Shown here: piece after piece, positions 25,465 to 33,696 of the stretch
Numbering within the stretch: position 1 is the first letter of the stretch
How the letters are laid out: the number at the start of each line of letters is the position of its first letter
NCBI GenBank assembly: GCA_038888615.1
Contig: JAWAID010000002.1
Coordinates: 461,594 to 525,593 of the forward strand
DNA: 64,000 nucleotides
Direction of reading: 5' to 3'
DNA from: Candidatus Korarchaeum sp.
GTDB taxonomy: Archaea > Korarchaeota > Korarchaeia > Korarchaeales > Korarchaeaceae
Notes under the pieces: generated by a model
The model's database searches: none
The model's input: the letters and a program-made list of their open reading frames with translations, nothing else
Told to the model about the DNA's origin: nothing
Program-made: the position numbers and the translations under genes

Positions 25465-26634
25465 TTGGAGGAGGAGCTCGAGTGGGCCAAGCTACCGCAT
25501 GCCCTTCAATCCCTCTTCTTCGAGAGGGTAGAGGAGGAAGCTTCTTCCCTAATGGAAGTCATGGAGAGGCTTGATGAGTGCTTAAGTTCAGCTAAGGATT
25601 TCCTCTCGAGCTTCTTCGAGACCTACGATGAGCGAAACGCTAGCCTTAGGGTGGGGGCCGTGGACGGCTCCAGATCCCCTGAGCTCAGCGAGAGGCTCGG
25701 GGTGAGGTACGGCGTCTTCACGGCCGGTGCCGTCATCCTGGAGGGAGCGAGGAGGGTCGATGAGAGGTACTACGCCGGCCAGTTCAAGAGGAAGCAGGCC
25801 CTATCTAAGGAGGCCAGTAAGTACCTTCTGGAGCTCCTATCTGAGTACGCGGAGAGGAAGTTAGCTTTGGAGATCCTGGAAGAGGTGGACTTCCTCTTCA
25901 TAGACGGTAGCTTCTACAGCTTCATTTACCCGGTCCTCAGGATGAGGAAGAGGAAGCTTTTCGGGGAGAGGGAGGAGGAGCTTTTCTGGGAGATATACGA
26001 CATGACCAGGAGGTTGATCAACAGCGGGAAGGTGGCCGGGGTGATAAAGAGAAGTCACAGCAGGGCTATAGGAGGGTACATAGTTGCTAAATCGGATCCC
26101 GAACTTAGGAAACTGAGGGAACTCTCTACGGTGATAGATAAGCTGATACTATCCGCTTTAATGCCCCCAAAGTCCATATTCAGGTATGAGAACCTCATAG
26201 GTGAGGAGAACGTCATCGTTTACACCGAAGCGGCTCGTACATTCGATAAGTACGGTGAATCGCAGGATCTAGTTGAAATAGCGAGGAGGAAAGCTTACGA
26301 GCCATTTGAGAAGCTGGGACTGGACTTAGAGGAATTCAGGAGGATGAGGAGGGCCCAAGTGAGAGCCTATCCAGGGGTTCCGGTCTGCGAGATAGAGCAC
26401 CCATCAATCCTCGGGAGGCTCATGGATGCGGTGAGCTCCAGGGGAATGTTCAGCGAGGCCACGGGTCTCCCGCTAGCCATCGATATGGTGGATTCGCTCG
26501 TCAGCATAGGTGCTAAGTTCACCGAGGAGTACGTGAGCGAGGTAGAGGCGAGGCTCCTCGAGAGGATGAGGGGCAGGAACTCGGAGGTAGCGAAATGGTT
26601 CTTCCAGCTCCTAAACCCTCAGAAGGCCTTCTGA
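25465..26634 (+). CDS. nurA: NurA-domain nuclease (pair 1)
   Basis: A 389-residue NurA nuclease, the RNase-H-fold partner of HerA in 5'-end resection. The first catalytic Asp is in RVGAVDGSRSPE near residue 68, the second region in DFLFIDGSFYSF, and VIKRSHSRAIGG and PLAIDMVDSLVS follow as in the family. It starts at TTG one base after the herA stop, so the two are co-translated. Confidence 0.9.
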   Translation: MEEELEWAKLPHALQSLFFERVEEEASSLMEVMERLDECLSSAKDFLSSFFETYDERNASLRVGAVDGSRSPELSERLGVRYGVFTAGAVILEGARRVDERYYAGQFKRKQALSKEASKYLLELLSEYAERKLALEILEEVDFLFIDGSFYSFIYPVLRMRKRKLFGEREEELFWEIYDMTRRLINSGKVAGVIKRSHSRAIGGYIVAKSDPELRKLRELSTVIDKLILSALMPPKSIFRYENLIGEENVIVYTEAARTFDKYGESQDLVEIARRKAYEPFEKLGLDLEEFRRMRRAQVRAYPGVPVCEIEHPSILGRLMDAVSSRGMFSEATGLPLAIDMVDSLVSIGAKFTEEYVSEVEARLLERMRGRNSEVAKWFFQLLNPQKAF

Positions 26635-26720
26635 GTATCTGAGAACCGGTGAGCTCATGCACGCAGCGATCCACTTGGAGAGATGTTACCGTGGGGAGAG
26701 GTCGAATGGACGCGATGTAA

Positions 26721-26732
26721 GGTTTATAAACC
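26721..26732 (+). promoter_or_regulatory. Palindromic TATA box of the MNT/HEPN pair
   Basis: GGTTTATAAACC is a perfect 12-bp palindrome, centred 27 nt before ATG 26754. It is a TATA box for a near-leaderless transcript and could also be a symmetric repressor site. Confidence 0.5.
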
Positions 26733-26753
26733 GGTCACCTCAGCGAGGGTCGA

Positions 26754-27251
26754 ATGGTGAGGAGATCCGAGGAGCTTCGTGTGGATGAACGCTTCAGAGG
26801 GGTCATAGAATACGTGCTATCCGAGCTGGAGAGGCTCCTCGGTGATGACCTGATATCGGTCGTTCTCTTCGGAAGCGTCGCTAGAGGGGACTTCAGGGAG
26901 GGAAGCGATATAGATATACTTGTGGTCGCGAGGAGCTTTCCGAAGAGCTACTCAAGGAGGATAAGCCTTCTGGTACCGATAGCTGAGGGAGCCAGGCGGA
27001 GGGCCCCCGAGCACCCCATCCAGTTCTACCCGCTGAGGGTCGATGAGGCATCCAAGACCAGGCCGATATACCTGGACCTTCTGACGGACTCGATAATACT
27101 CTACGATAGGGATGGCTTCATGCAGGGTGTGCTGAGGGACCTCTCCGAGAGGCTCGCGAAGCTGGGGGCGAAGAAGGTGAGGCTCGAGGACGGGAGCTGG
27201 ATGTGGGTCCTGAAGCCGGGGTTGAGGGTAGGGGAGGTGATAGACATCTGA
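26754..27251 (+). CDS. MNT-type nucleotidyltransferase
   Basis: 165 residues. SVVLFGSVARGDFREGSDID carries the catalytic signature, and the C-terminal tail (RLAKLGAKKVRLEDGSWMWV) resembles that of the MNT at 18.5 kb. It has a short leader after a strong TATA box. The next gene is a HEPN protein that begins 11 nt after its stop but is broken by a frameshift. Confidence 0.85.
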   Translation: MVRRSEELRVDERFRGVIEYVLSELERLLGDDLISVVLFGSVARGDFREGSDIDILVVARSFPKSYSRRISLLVPIAEGARRRAPEHPIQFYPLRVDEASKTRPIYLDLLTDSIILYDRDGFMQGVLRDLSERLAKLGAKKVRLEDGSWMWVLKPGLRVGEVIDI

Positions 27252-27262
27252 ACACCTACGCC

Positions 27263-27680
27263 ATGGCGAAAGCCTACATAGAGGATGCTGAGCGTTCTTA
27301 CAGGGAGGCAGAGCTAAGTTTAAATGAAAGAGCCTTATCATAGATGTATAAGAAGGGCTCAGGAATGCGTAGAACTTTCCCTTAAGGGAATGCTCCGCCT
27401 CCTCGGGGTCGAGTACCCTAAGTCGCATGATGTCTCCTTGGCCCTCGAGAGAGCCAGGGAGGAGGTCGGCATGCCCGATTGGCTGAGGGATGAGGTGGAG
27501 GATCTGAAGAGGATAAGCATGGATCTCGCGATGAAGAGAGGACCAGCTTTTTATGGCGATGAGAGAGCTTTTATACCACCCGAGAGTCTCTATTCAGAGG
27601 AAGATGCTATTGAAGCCTTAGAAATGGCTCTAAGAACTTTAAAGGCAGCAAAGAGACTTCTTGAAGCCTATGAGAGGTGA
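27263..27680 (+). pseudogene. HEPN-domain gene with one frameshift
   Basis: From ATG 27263 the frame reads MAKAYIEDAERSYREAELS and stops at TAG just past 27340; shifted by one base it continues YHRCIRRAQECVELSLKGML, SHDVSLALERAREEV and FYGDERAFIPPESLYSEED to 27680. Together these give a complete 139-residue HEPN protein. The lesion is near 27337. A downstream start at ATG 27324 (118 residues) would lack the first helix. Confidence 0.7.
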
Positions 27681-27826
27681 CCCATCTCGGGCCGCGGTCC
27701 CTCGGGTACGGCTGTGGATCTCTCGGAGTCACCTTTCAAGCTCTGGGGATCCATGTGGGGGTTTTAGGGTGCTCAAAGTGATGCAATAATGATAGGAACG
27801 TTTTTCAGTTATAACTGCTGAGACAG

Positions 27827-28555
27827 GTGATGCGTAAGGTCGACTTCCATCCCCTCCCGCTCAGGAACCTCTTCAGGCTGATCACCAACCTCAGGGGCAG
27901 CGTGGACCCTGAGGGCGTGAGATCGGTCCTAAAGCTGAGGAGTAAGAGGAGCGTTGATCAATACGTTAGGACAGCGAACTGGATCCTGAGCAAGGTCAAT
28001 GGCTTTAATTCCATCGATGACTTCGCGGAATCCCTGGTGAGGGTCTTAGTAGTGGAGTACGAGCTGAAGGAAGTCCTCGATGAGTTCAAGAGAAGGGCCA
28101 TCCCCCTGACTCCCTCCTCCCTCTCGGCCGCGCTCAAGGTTAGGGGTCGTGACCTGAGTGAGAGCGAGGCGAAAGCGATAATATCGTGGCTCAGGGAAGC
28201 CGGAGCCCTGAAGGAGAGGAGGATTCCCGTGTTAACGCTCTCACTCGAGGAGAGGATATTGGAGGACGTGAGGAGCAGGGGCTCCATCACTTACGCCAGC
28301 TTAAGGAGGAACTACGGTGATAACGCTAAGCTCGTAGTGTTCTCCCTCTGGAAGAAAGGTTTTTTGAGTGTTCCTTCCTTGGAGAAGTACAGGGATCTTC
28401 TCGAGGGCGTAGAAGATCCCGATAAGATACCCGGGGAGCTCAAGGGCAAGGTCTTCGCGAGATGGCAGGACAGGACGAGCGGTGAGATCTACAGCGAGCT
28501 GGTGATCCCCCAGAGGGAGAGGATATCCGCAAGGTGGCAGGATGAGCGAGCGTGA
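27827..28555 (+). CDS. Unknown helical (winged-helix-like) protein, partner of ATPase-nuclease
   Basis: 242 residues, no family recognised. The pattern suggests two or three winged-helix-like units: SVDQYVRTANWILSKV, ESEAKAIISWLREAGALKER with an RRIPVLTLSL strand, and ILEDVRSRGSITYASLRRNY with LVVFSLWKKGFLSV. It has no catalytic motif. It overlaps the following ATPase gene by 14 nt, so the two are almost certainly one functional unit, with this protein perhaps giving DNA recognition. The first ATG pair at 27827/27830 is preceded by GACAGGTG. Confidence 0.6.
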   Translation: MMRKVDFHPLPLRNLFRLITNLRGSVDPEGVRSVLKLRSKRSVDQYVRTANWILSKVNGFNSIDDFAESLVRVLVVEYELKEVLDEFKRRAIPLTPSSLSAALKVRGRDLSESEAKAIISWLREAGALKERRIPVLTLSLEERILEDVRSRGSITYASLRRNYGDNAKLVVFSLWKKGFLSVPSLEKYRDLLEGVEDPDKIPGELKGKVFARWQDRTSGEIYSELVIPQRERISARWQDERA

Positions 28556-30365
28556 TCACCTTCAGCAGTGGGACGAGGTCAGGCAGCTCTACAACTCGTA
28601 CAGGAACCTCCGAATCTCGACCCTGAGGTCCGTGCTGGAGTGCTGGGCCGATAGGAGACCGGTCGAGGAGAGCGTGGAGGTGATGGAGAGGGTCTTTCCG
28701 GGCTTCTGGAAACTCAGATCCACCGCTGAGGGCGTGATCAGCCACCTGGAGTACAGGGATTGGAGAGGATGCATAGTGAACATAGTGGGGGATTACGGCT
28801 CTGGGAAGACGCAGATGGGGTTCATCCTACTCAGGATGATCAGGGATAGGGGGGAGGCTCATGCTAAGATGATCGCGGTGGATCCCTTCACCGACCTGAG
28901 GCGGGAAGTCCTCGAGGAACTTGAGGCGGAAGAGAAGCCCCTCGTTTTGATAGTGGATGAGGTGGATCAGCTCATCTCGGACCTCGAGAGGGGCAAGAGG
29001 GAAAAGGTGGAGGAGGTAGCTGACCTAGCCAGGATGCTGACCGAGGGGAGCTTCAGCAATCCTGCGAGGGGATCGGTCATACTCCTCCTCTCGAAGAAAG
29101 CTAGAAACGCCCTTAGAAGCGATAGATCTCTGAGCAATAGGCTCATGGATAGAGCTAGGGAGTTCTCACTCTCCATGAGTGAGACTGAGAGGGAAAAGGT
29201 AAGCTTGGAGGCTGTTAAGAGGATATTAGCGCTCTGGATGGCGTGTAGGGAGGAGGAACCCTGGCGTGTGCAGCAGTACTTCCACGTGCTGTACCCTTTC
29301 ATGGAGAGGCTCGCCCTGGAACTGAGCGATACGCATGAGATAGGGGGCGTGGTGAAGAACCTGACCATAGCGTTGGAGGAGGTCATGCTGAACCTCAGGT
29401 ACGCCCCTCCCATCGGGCGGGTTGAGGAGGGGAGGTTCTTCGAGGACCTCCTCAAGCGGTTCCTCAAGGAGATGATCGGGAAGGTCCCCTTCAAGGTCAG
29501 GATAGGGGAGGAAGCGAGGGAATATCTCGCTGTTTTCTCCGATGAGCCTTTGAGCGTCCCCGGAGCTAGGACCGATGCCCACTACGATATCTGGACCTCC
29601 ACAAGGGGTCTCAGGGGCAACCTCCTGGTGAATCGGGTGGGCGTCGAGATCAAGTACGGTGAGTACTGGAGGGAGAACAGGGACCAGCTCCTCAGGGTGA
29701 TGGAGAGGCACCCCCTGCTCCTCCTATGCGTGGCCGATATGGACCCCGATGAGGTGATGGCCCTGAAGGTCGAGATGAGGGCTGGCGGAAGGGCCTTCGA
29801 CATGATAAACGCGGATCCGAAGGTGCTGAGGGTGGCCTACGTGATGACGGAGGAGGGCGCCCTGAGGTTCCTGAGGGACTGGGGGAAGTTCGATAGGGAC
29901 GTTGAGGAGGCTATGAGCACGATATCAATCCAGTCATTGAGGGTAGAGGATAAGGAGGTCAGTGAGCGTGACTTAGTAGCTCAGGCATCTTCCAGCATAC
30001 TGGCTTCAGTTATAAGAGACCTGAGAAAGGCTAAGAAGTCCGTTAGGACTTCTACTCTATCCGGGATCATAGGCAGGAGCGTGCAGGGGGTTTACGCTAA
30101 GTACGGCAAGGCCCCTCCCGAGGTACCTGAGCATCTGATCTTCAGGGTGCTGAGGGTGCTCGAGCGGGAGGGACTGGGGAGGCTGAGTGACACGGGTAAG
30201 ACGTTCAGCCTGGATAGGGAGTCGAAGCAGAATATAGAGGAAGTTTCATCGAACGATGAGAGGAGGAAGATGATCGAGGCCGTGATCTCGGAGATACTCC
30301 TGCGGGTTCACGAGCATCCACTCAAGCTCGATGCCACTCAGCCCTTGGAGAGTGATCATACTTGA
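28542..30365 (+). CDS. P-loop ATPase with probable PD-(D/E)XK nuclease domain
   Basis: A 607-residue protein. Walker A IVGDYGSGKT is at 81-90, Walker B LVLIVDEVD at 134-142, and RGSVILLLSKKARNAL behind it looks like a sensor strand, so the first 290 residues form an AAA-like ATPase. At 300-385 the order Glu301...HYDIW (Asp349)...GVEIKYG (Glu369-x-Lys371)...Gln382 fits a PD-(D/E)XK nuclease core. The last 150 residues look like a winged helix (SVQGVYAKYGK, FRVLRVLEREGLGRL). I know no named system with this layout; the GDYGSGKT loop recalls ATPases of BREX-type loci. It is coupled to the upstream unknown gene and overlaps the MFS gene by 4 nt. Confidence 0.65.
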   Translation: MSERDHLQQWDEVRQLYNSYRNLRISTLRSVLECWADRRPVEESVEVMERVFPGFWKLRSTAEGVISHLEYRDWRGCIVNIVGDYGSGKTQMGFILLRMIRDRGEAHAKMIAVDPFTDLRREVLEELEAEEKPLVLIVDEVDQLISDLERGKREKVEEVADLARMLTEGSFSNPARGSVILLLSKKARNALRSDRSLSNRLMDRAREFSLSMSETEREKVSLEAVKRILALWMACREEEPWRVQQYFHVLYPFMERLALELSDTHEIGGVVKNLTIALEEVMLNLRYAPPIGRVEEGRFFEDLLKRFLKEMIGKVPFKVRIGEEAREYLAVFSDEPLSVPGARTDAHYDIWTSTRGLRGNLLVNRVGVEIKYGEYWRENRDQLLRVMERHPLLLLCVADMDPDEVMALKVEMRAGGRAFDMINADPKVLRVAYVMTEEGALRFLRDWGKFDRDVEEAMSTISIQSLRVEDKEVSERDLVAQASSSILASVIRDLRKAKKSVRTSTLSGIIGRSVQGVYAKYGKAPPEVPEHLIFRVLRVLEREGLGRLSDTGKTFSLDRESKQNIEEVSSNDERRKMIEAVISEILLRVHEHPLKLDATQPLESDHT

Positions 30366-31681
30366 AAGAGGGGAAGCAAAAGGCCGAAGTGCTGCTCGCT
30401 TGCACCACAGCTTCCTTCTTAATCCCCTTCTCATCGTCCTCGATAGCCATCCTGATCCCCCAGATATCCTCCCACTACGGTGTCAGCTTAGCTACCTCTA
30501 ACTGGTCAGCTGGCGCTTATCTCATAGCCCTGGCTGCTTTCATAGTCCCTTTCGGAAGAATAGCTGACTGGAAAGGTAGAGGTTTGGTTTTCTCATTAGG
30601 ATTAGCTCTATTCTCAGTATTCTCGCTTTTAATTTCCCTTTCCCCTGACTTCACCTCCTTCCTAGCTCTCAGGTTCGCCCAGGGCGTCAGTTCCTCGATG
30701 ATATCGGCCACAGCGGTGGCCCTGGTGTCCGAGACCTTTCCGAGGGGGGAAAGGGGAAGGGTTCTGGGGATCAACACCGCCTCCGTTTACGCGGGCCTGA
30801 GCTTAGGACCCCTGCTGGGGGGATTGATAGCCGACCTCTGGTCCTGGGTCGGGGTCTTCACCCTGAGCTCTCTCCTCTCCCTCTCATCCCTCGTCGCATC
30901 CAGATCGCTCGTGAAGCTGAAGGGGAGCGGATCCCCACCTAACTTCACATCGATCTCCCTCTACATCGCCTCAATGATCTCACTCACGTACGGGGTCTCC
31001 TCCCTGAGCACGGGCCTAGGGTTACCCCTGTCGGTGATGGGGGCAGTTGTCTTCCTAACGTGGCTACTGAGCGAGCTCTCAAGAGGAGGGCTCTTGGGAG
31101 AGGAGCTCCTCAGGAACAGGGCTTACCTAGCCTCATCCACAGCAGCCCTGCTCAACTACAGCGCCAGCTACGCGATCTCGATAGTGCTCGGCTTGTACCT
31201 ACAGAGGATAGAGGGTCTCTCGGCGAGCGAGGCAGGGGTCTTACTGACCTTACAGCCCGCAATACAAGCTTCCCTATCTCCCTTAGCCGGTTACCTCGCG
31301 GACAGGGGTTCGCCTCAGAGGATAGCGTCGCTCGGAATGGGGGTCATAGCCCTAGGCACGACGATGCTCCTACCTCTAACCCCCTCAAAGCCCCTGGCCT
31401 CATTGCTCCTCTCCCTATCCGCTTTGGGTATTGGCTTCGCCCTCTTCGCATCCCCCAACACGTTAGCAGCCTTGAGCGCATCACCTCCAAAGCTTTACGG
31501 CTCTGCAAACGCCTTCCTCGGTTCTATGAGGTTCCTGGGCCAGTTCCTAAGCACAGCCATCCTGATGACGATCATGTCCCGCGAGGAGCTCCTAAGAGCT
31601 ATGAACTCATCACTGCTTATCTACGTAGCTATAAGCATATTAGGAGCGGTTATGTCAGCTTTAGCTGGGTTAAAGAAATAG
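30362..31681 (+). CDS. MFS drug-efflux-type transporter (DHA2-like)
   Basis: A 439-residue permease with 12-14 hydrophobic segments. The family's motif A is RIADWKGRG after the second helix, and TAVALVSETFPRGERGRVLG and GLSLGPLLGGLIADLWSW follow as in proton-driven multidrug exporters. It starts at TTG inside the stop of the ATPase-nuclease gene, so it may be read through from that operon without sharing function. Confidence 0.85.
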   Translation: MKEGKQKAEVLLACTTASFLIPFSSSSIAILIPQISSHYGVSLATSNWSAGAYLIALAAFIVPFGRIADWKGRGLVFSLGLALFSVFSLLISLSPDFTSFLALRFAQGVSSSMISATAVALVSETFPRGERGRVLGINTASVYAGLSLGPLLGGLIADLWSWVGVFTLSSLLSLSSLVASRSLVKLKGSGSPPNFTSISLYIASMISLTYGVSSLSTGLGLPLSVMGAVVFLTWLLSELSRGGLLGEELLRNRAYLASSTAALLNYSASYAISIVLGLYLQRIEGLSASEAGVLLTLQPAIQASLSPLAGYLADRGSPQRIASLGMGVIALGTTMLLPLTPSKPLASLLLSLSALGIGFALFASPNTLAALSASPPKLYGSANAFLGSMRFLGQFLSTAILMTIMSREELLRAMNSSLLIYVAISILGAVMSALAGLKK

Positions 31682-31684
31682 AAG

Positions 31685-32722
31685 TTATTGTTTGAGGAGG
31701 GATATCCCACTGGGGCACCTTATCCTGACCGCCACCTTCTCCCAGAGCCTGAACAGGTGCAAGCCATCCTCAGGACCTATGTAATCCAGCTCGGTGTCGG
31801 CCCCCACCACGAGGTCCAGCACCTGGGGATTGGAGGATATTAGTAGGGCCTCGTCGTCCTTCAGAGCAGGCAGGGCCACTACATCGCTCACCAAGGCCTT
31901 CAACCTCTGGAGCTCCATTACGCCGGTGCGCTCGTGCACCGAGATGAGCTTAGCGTACCTAGAGGGGCTGACGAGGAGCAAATAAGGCTGGGGTAGTCCG
32001 TCAGCTATCATCCTGCTTAAGGCAGTTGCTACCTCAGATACGGCGGATCCCGGCTCGTCCCAGGACGAGATCCTCTCCGTCCTCCCTGCCTTCTCCTTTA
32101 TCTCTCTCAGAAGAACCCTTTCCTCCTCCATCGAGAGCTCCGTTGCCGCAGCCAAGGCTGGGGATACGTCCAGAGCGCCTGAGACCTTAGCGTGATCTAT
32201 AGAAGCTTGGCTTATGGCGAAGACCCGGCTCAGTTCCTCTAGCTGAATAACGTATCTCCTCACCGGCTTCAGATCGCTGGAGACCTCCTCAACGGGCACG
32301 GCATCGATGCCCCTGCCGACTCGGACAGTAGGGAGGTAGTTCCTCAGCTTCCTCAAGCCCTCGGCGTACCTCCTGACCTCGCCCCTCAGGTAGGACCACT
32401 CATCCACCTGCCCCGAGGGCGGGTCCTCTAAAGCGATCCCAGTGAGCTTAGAGACCTCCTCAGCTCCAGCAGCTAGTTCCTCGACCTGTTCCTGATCCAG
32501 GGACTTTAACAGGGATAGGAACTCCCCTATGTGGGTCTTCTCCTCCTTAGCTATATCCTCGAAGACCTTCTTAGCGGCTTGGTCATCCGTGCAGCTCGCT
32601 AACTGGAGGTAGAGATTTACAGCATCGAGCTCCGCTATTATACTCAATCTGAGGGCTTGCGCAAGCTCCTCCCTGGTTAACTTCCTCCCCGAAGGGAGCT
32701 CAATGGGGTTCTTGCTCAGCAT
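31685..32722 (-). CDS. Encapsulin with fused N-terminal ferritin-like domain
   Basis: 345 residues, the same length and order as the P. furiosus virus-like-particle protein. Residues about 15-80 are a ferritin-like domain with Glu31 (AELDAVNLY) and a DIAKEEKTH segment (Glu60/61, His64) as metal ligands. From about 105 the HK97-type shell follows, with SSWDEPGSAVSEVATAL, LLLVSPSRYAKLISVHERTG and LDLVVGADTELDYIG as landmarks. It should self-assemble into a protein shell with iron-storing activity inside. No separate cargo is adjacent. It is convergent with the MFS gene. Confidence 0.93.
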   Translation of the reverse strand: MLSKNPIELPSGRKLTREELAQALRLSIIAELDAVNLYLQLASCTDDQAAKKVFEDIAKEEKTHIGEFLSLLKSLDQEQVEELAAGAEEVSKLTGIALEDPPSGQVDEWSYLRGEVRRYAEGLRKLRNYLPTVRVGRGIDAVPVEEVSSDLKPVRRYVIQLEELSRVFAISQASIDHAKVSGALDVSPALAAATELSMEEERVLLREIKEKAGRTERISSWDEPGSAVSEVATALSRMIADGLPQPYLLLVSPSRYAKLISVHERTGVMELQRLKALVSDVVALPALKDDEALLISSNPQVLDLVVGADTELDYIGPEDGLHLFRLWEKVAVRIRCPSGISLLKQ

Positions 32723-32875
32723 ATGCCATACCGCGGACGGAACAATATAAAGCTTCTTCGTAGAAACGATCTCGCTCGAAAAGTAAAAATCGTTTAATGC
32801 TCAATCGGATCGAGGGAAAGGCCTCGGAGGGGAATAGGTGGGGCTTCGGGGTCTTTCTCCGACAGGGGAGTGAAA

Positions 32876-32888
32876 CTTTTTTATCTAT
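32876..32888 (+). promoter_or_regulatory. TATA box of the SDR-gcv operon
   Basis: ACTTTTTTATCTATCC lies about 27 nt before ATG 32911, giving a leaderless or near-leaderless transcript. Confidence 0.5.
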
Positions 32889-32910
32889 CCTGTATCAATA
32901 GCGGATCGCT

Positions 32911-33687
32911 ATGCCCGGGCTTAACGGAGCTGCTTGCATCTCCCTCGAGGGTAAGGTGGCCCTAGTTACGGGTGGTTCCTCGGGCATAGGGAGAGCCGTA
33001 GCCCTGAGGCTAGCCGAAGCTGGGGCCAAGGTAGCTATACTCGACATAAAAGCTGAGGGAGAGAGGGTAGTCGAGGAGATAGGGAGGGAGAGGGCCAGGT
33101 TCTACAAGTGCGATGTCACCTCCTCTTCCGAGGTGAGTGAGACCATTAAGAGGGTTTACGAGGACTTCGGTGGGATAGATATCGTGGTTAACGCCGCTGG
33201 AGTGATAGTGAGGAAGGATGCCGTTGAGCTAACTGAGGAGGAGTGGGATAAGGTGCTGAACGTCAACCTGAAGGGGCCCTTCCTCGTCTCAAAGTACTCG
33301 ATACCCTACATGATCGGGAGAGGAGGGGGGAGCATAGTGAACGTTGCCTCGGGTTGGGGTCTGAAGGGAGGCCCGAGGGCCGTGGCTTACTGCGCCTCCA
33401 AGGGGGGTCTGGTGAACATGACCAGGGCCATGGCCATAGACCACGGGAAGGACGGGATAAGGGTTAACTGCGTCGCTCCGGGTGACGTCGACACCCCTAT
33501 GCTGAGGGAGGAGGCGAGGCAGCTCGGGATCAGCTGGGAGGAGTTCCTCAAGGAGGCCGCTAACAGACCTCTAGCTAGGATAGGGAAGCCGGAGGATGTG
33601 GCTGATGCCGTGCTCTTCCTAGCTAGCGACCTGGCTAGCTGGGTGACCGGCGCCACCCTGGTCGTCGATGGTGGTGGGACAGCTTGA
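32911..33687 (+). CDS. Short-chain dehydrogenase/reductase
   Basis: A 258-residue SDR. The NAD(P)-binding VTGGSSGIGRAVAL is near residue 20, VVNAAGVIV lies in the middle, the catalytic VNVASG and AYCASKGG give the Ser and Tyr-x3-Lys, and VDGGGTA closes the protein. AILDIKAEG after beta 2 ends in Asp, favouring NAD. It is the first gene of an operon with gcvPA-like and gcvPB-like genes 9 nt later. The alcohol or keto substrate is unknown. Confidence 0.85.
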   Translation: MPGLNGAACISLEGKVALVTGGSSGIGRAVALRLAEAGAKVAILDIKAEGERVVEEIGRERARFYKCDVTSSSEVSETIKRVYEDFGGIDIVVNAAGVIVRKDAVELTEEEWDKVLNVNLKGPFLVSKYSIPYMIGRGGGSIVNVASGWGLKGGPRAVAYCASKGGLVNMTRAMAIDHGKDGIRVNCVAPGDVDTPMLREEARQLGISWEEFLKEAANRPLARIGKPEDVADAVLFLASDLASWVTGATLVVDGGGTA

Positions 33688-33696
33688 GGTGGGAGA

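Noticed and set aside
26952-27428. 158-codon minus-strand frame
   Set aside because: Shadow of MNT/HEPN coding DNA; low-complexity Pro/His-rich translation.
29226-29711. 161-codon minus-strand frame within the ATPase-nuclease gene
   Set aside because: Antisense shadow, His/Pro-rich, no start context.
31060-31695. 211-codon plus-strand frame inside the MFS gene
   Set aside because: Second frame of a confident transporter gene; Arg/Pro/Ser-rich.
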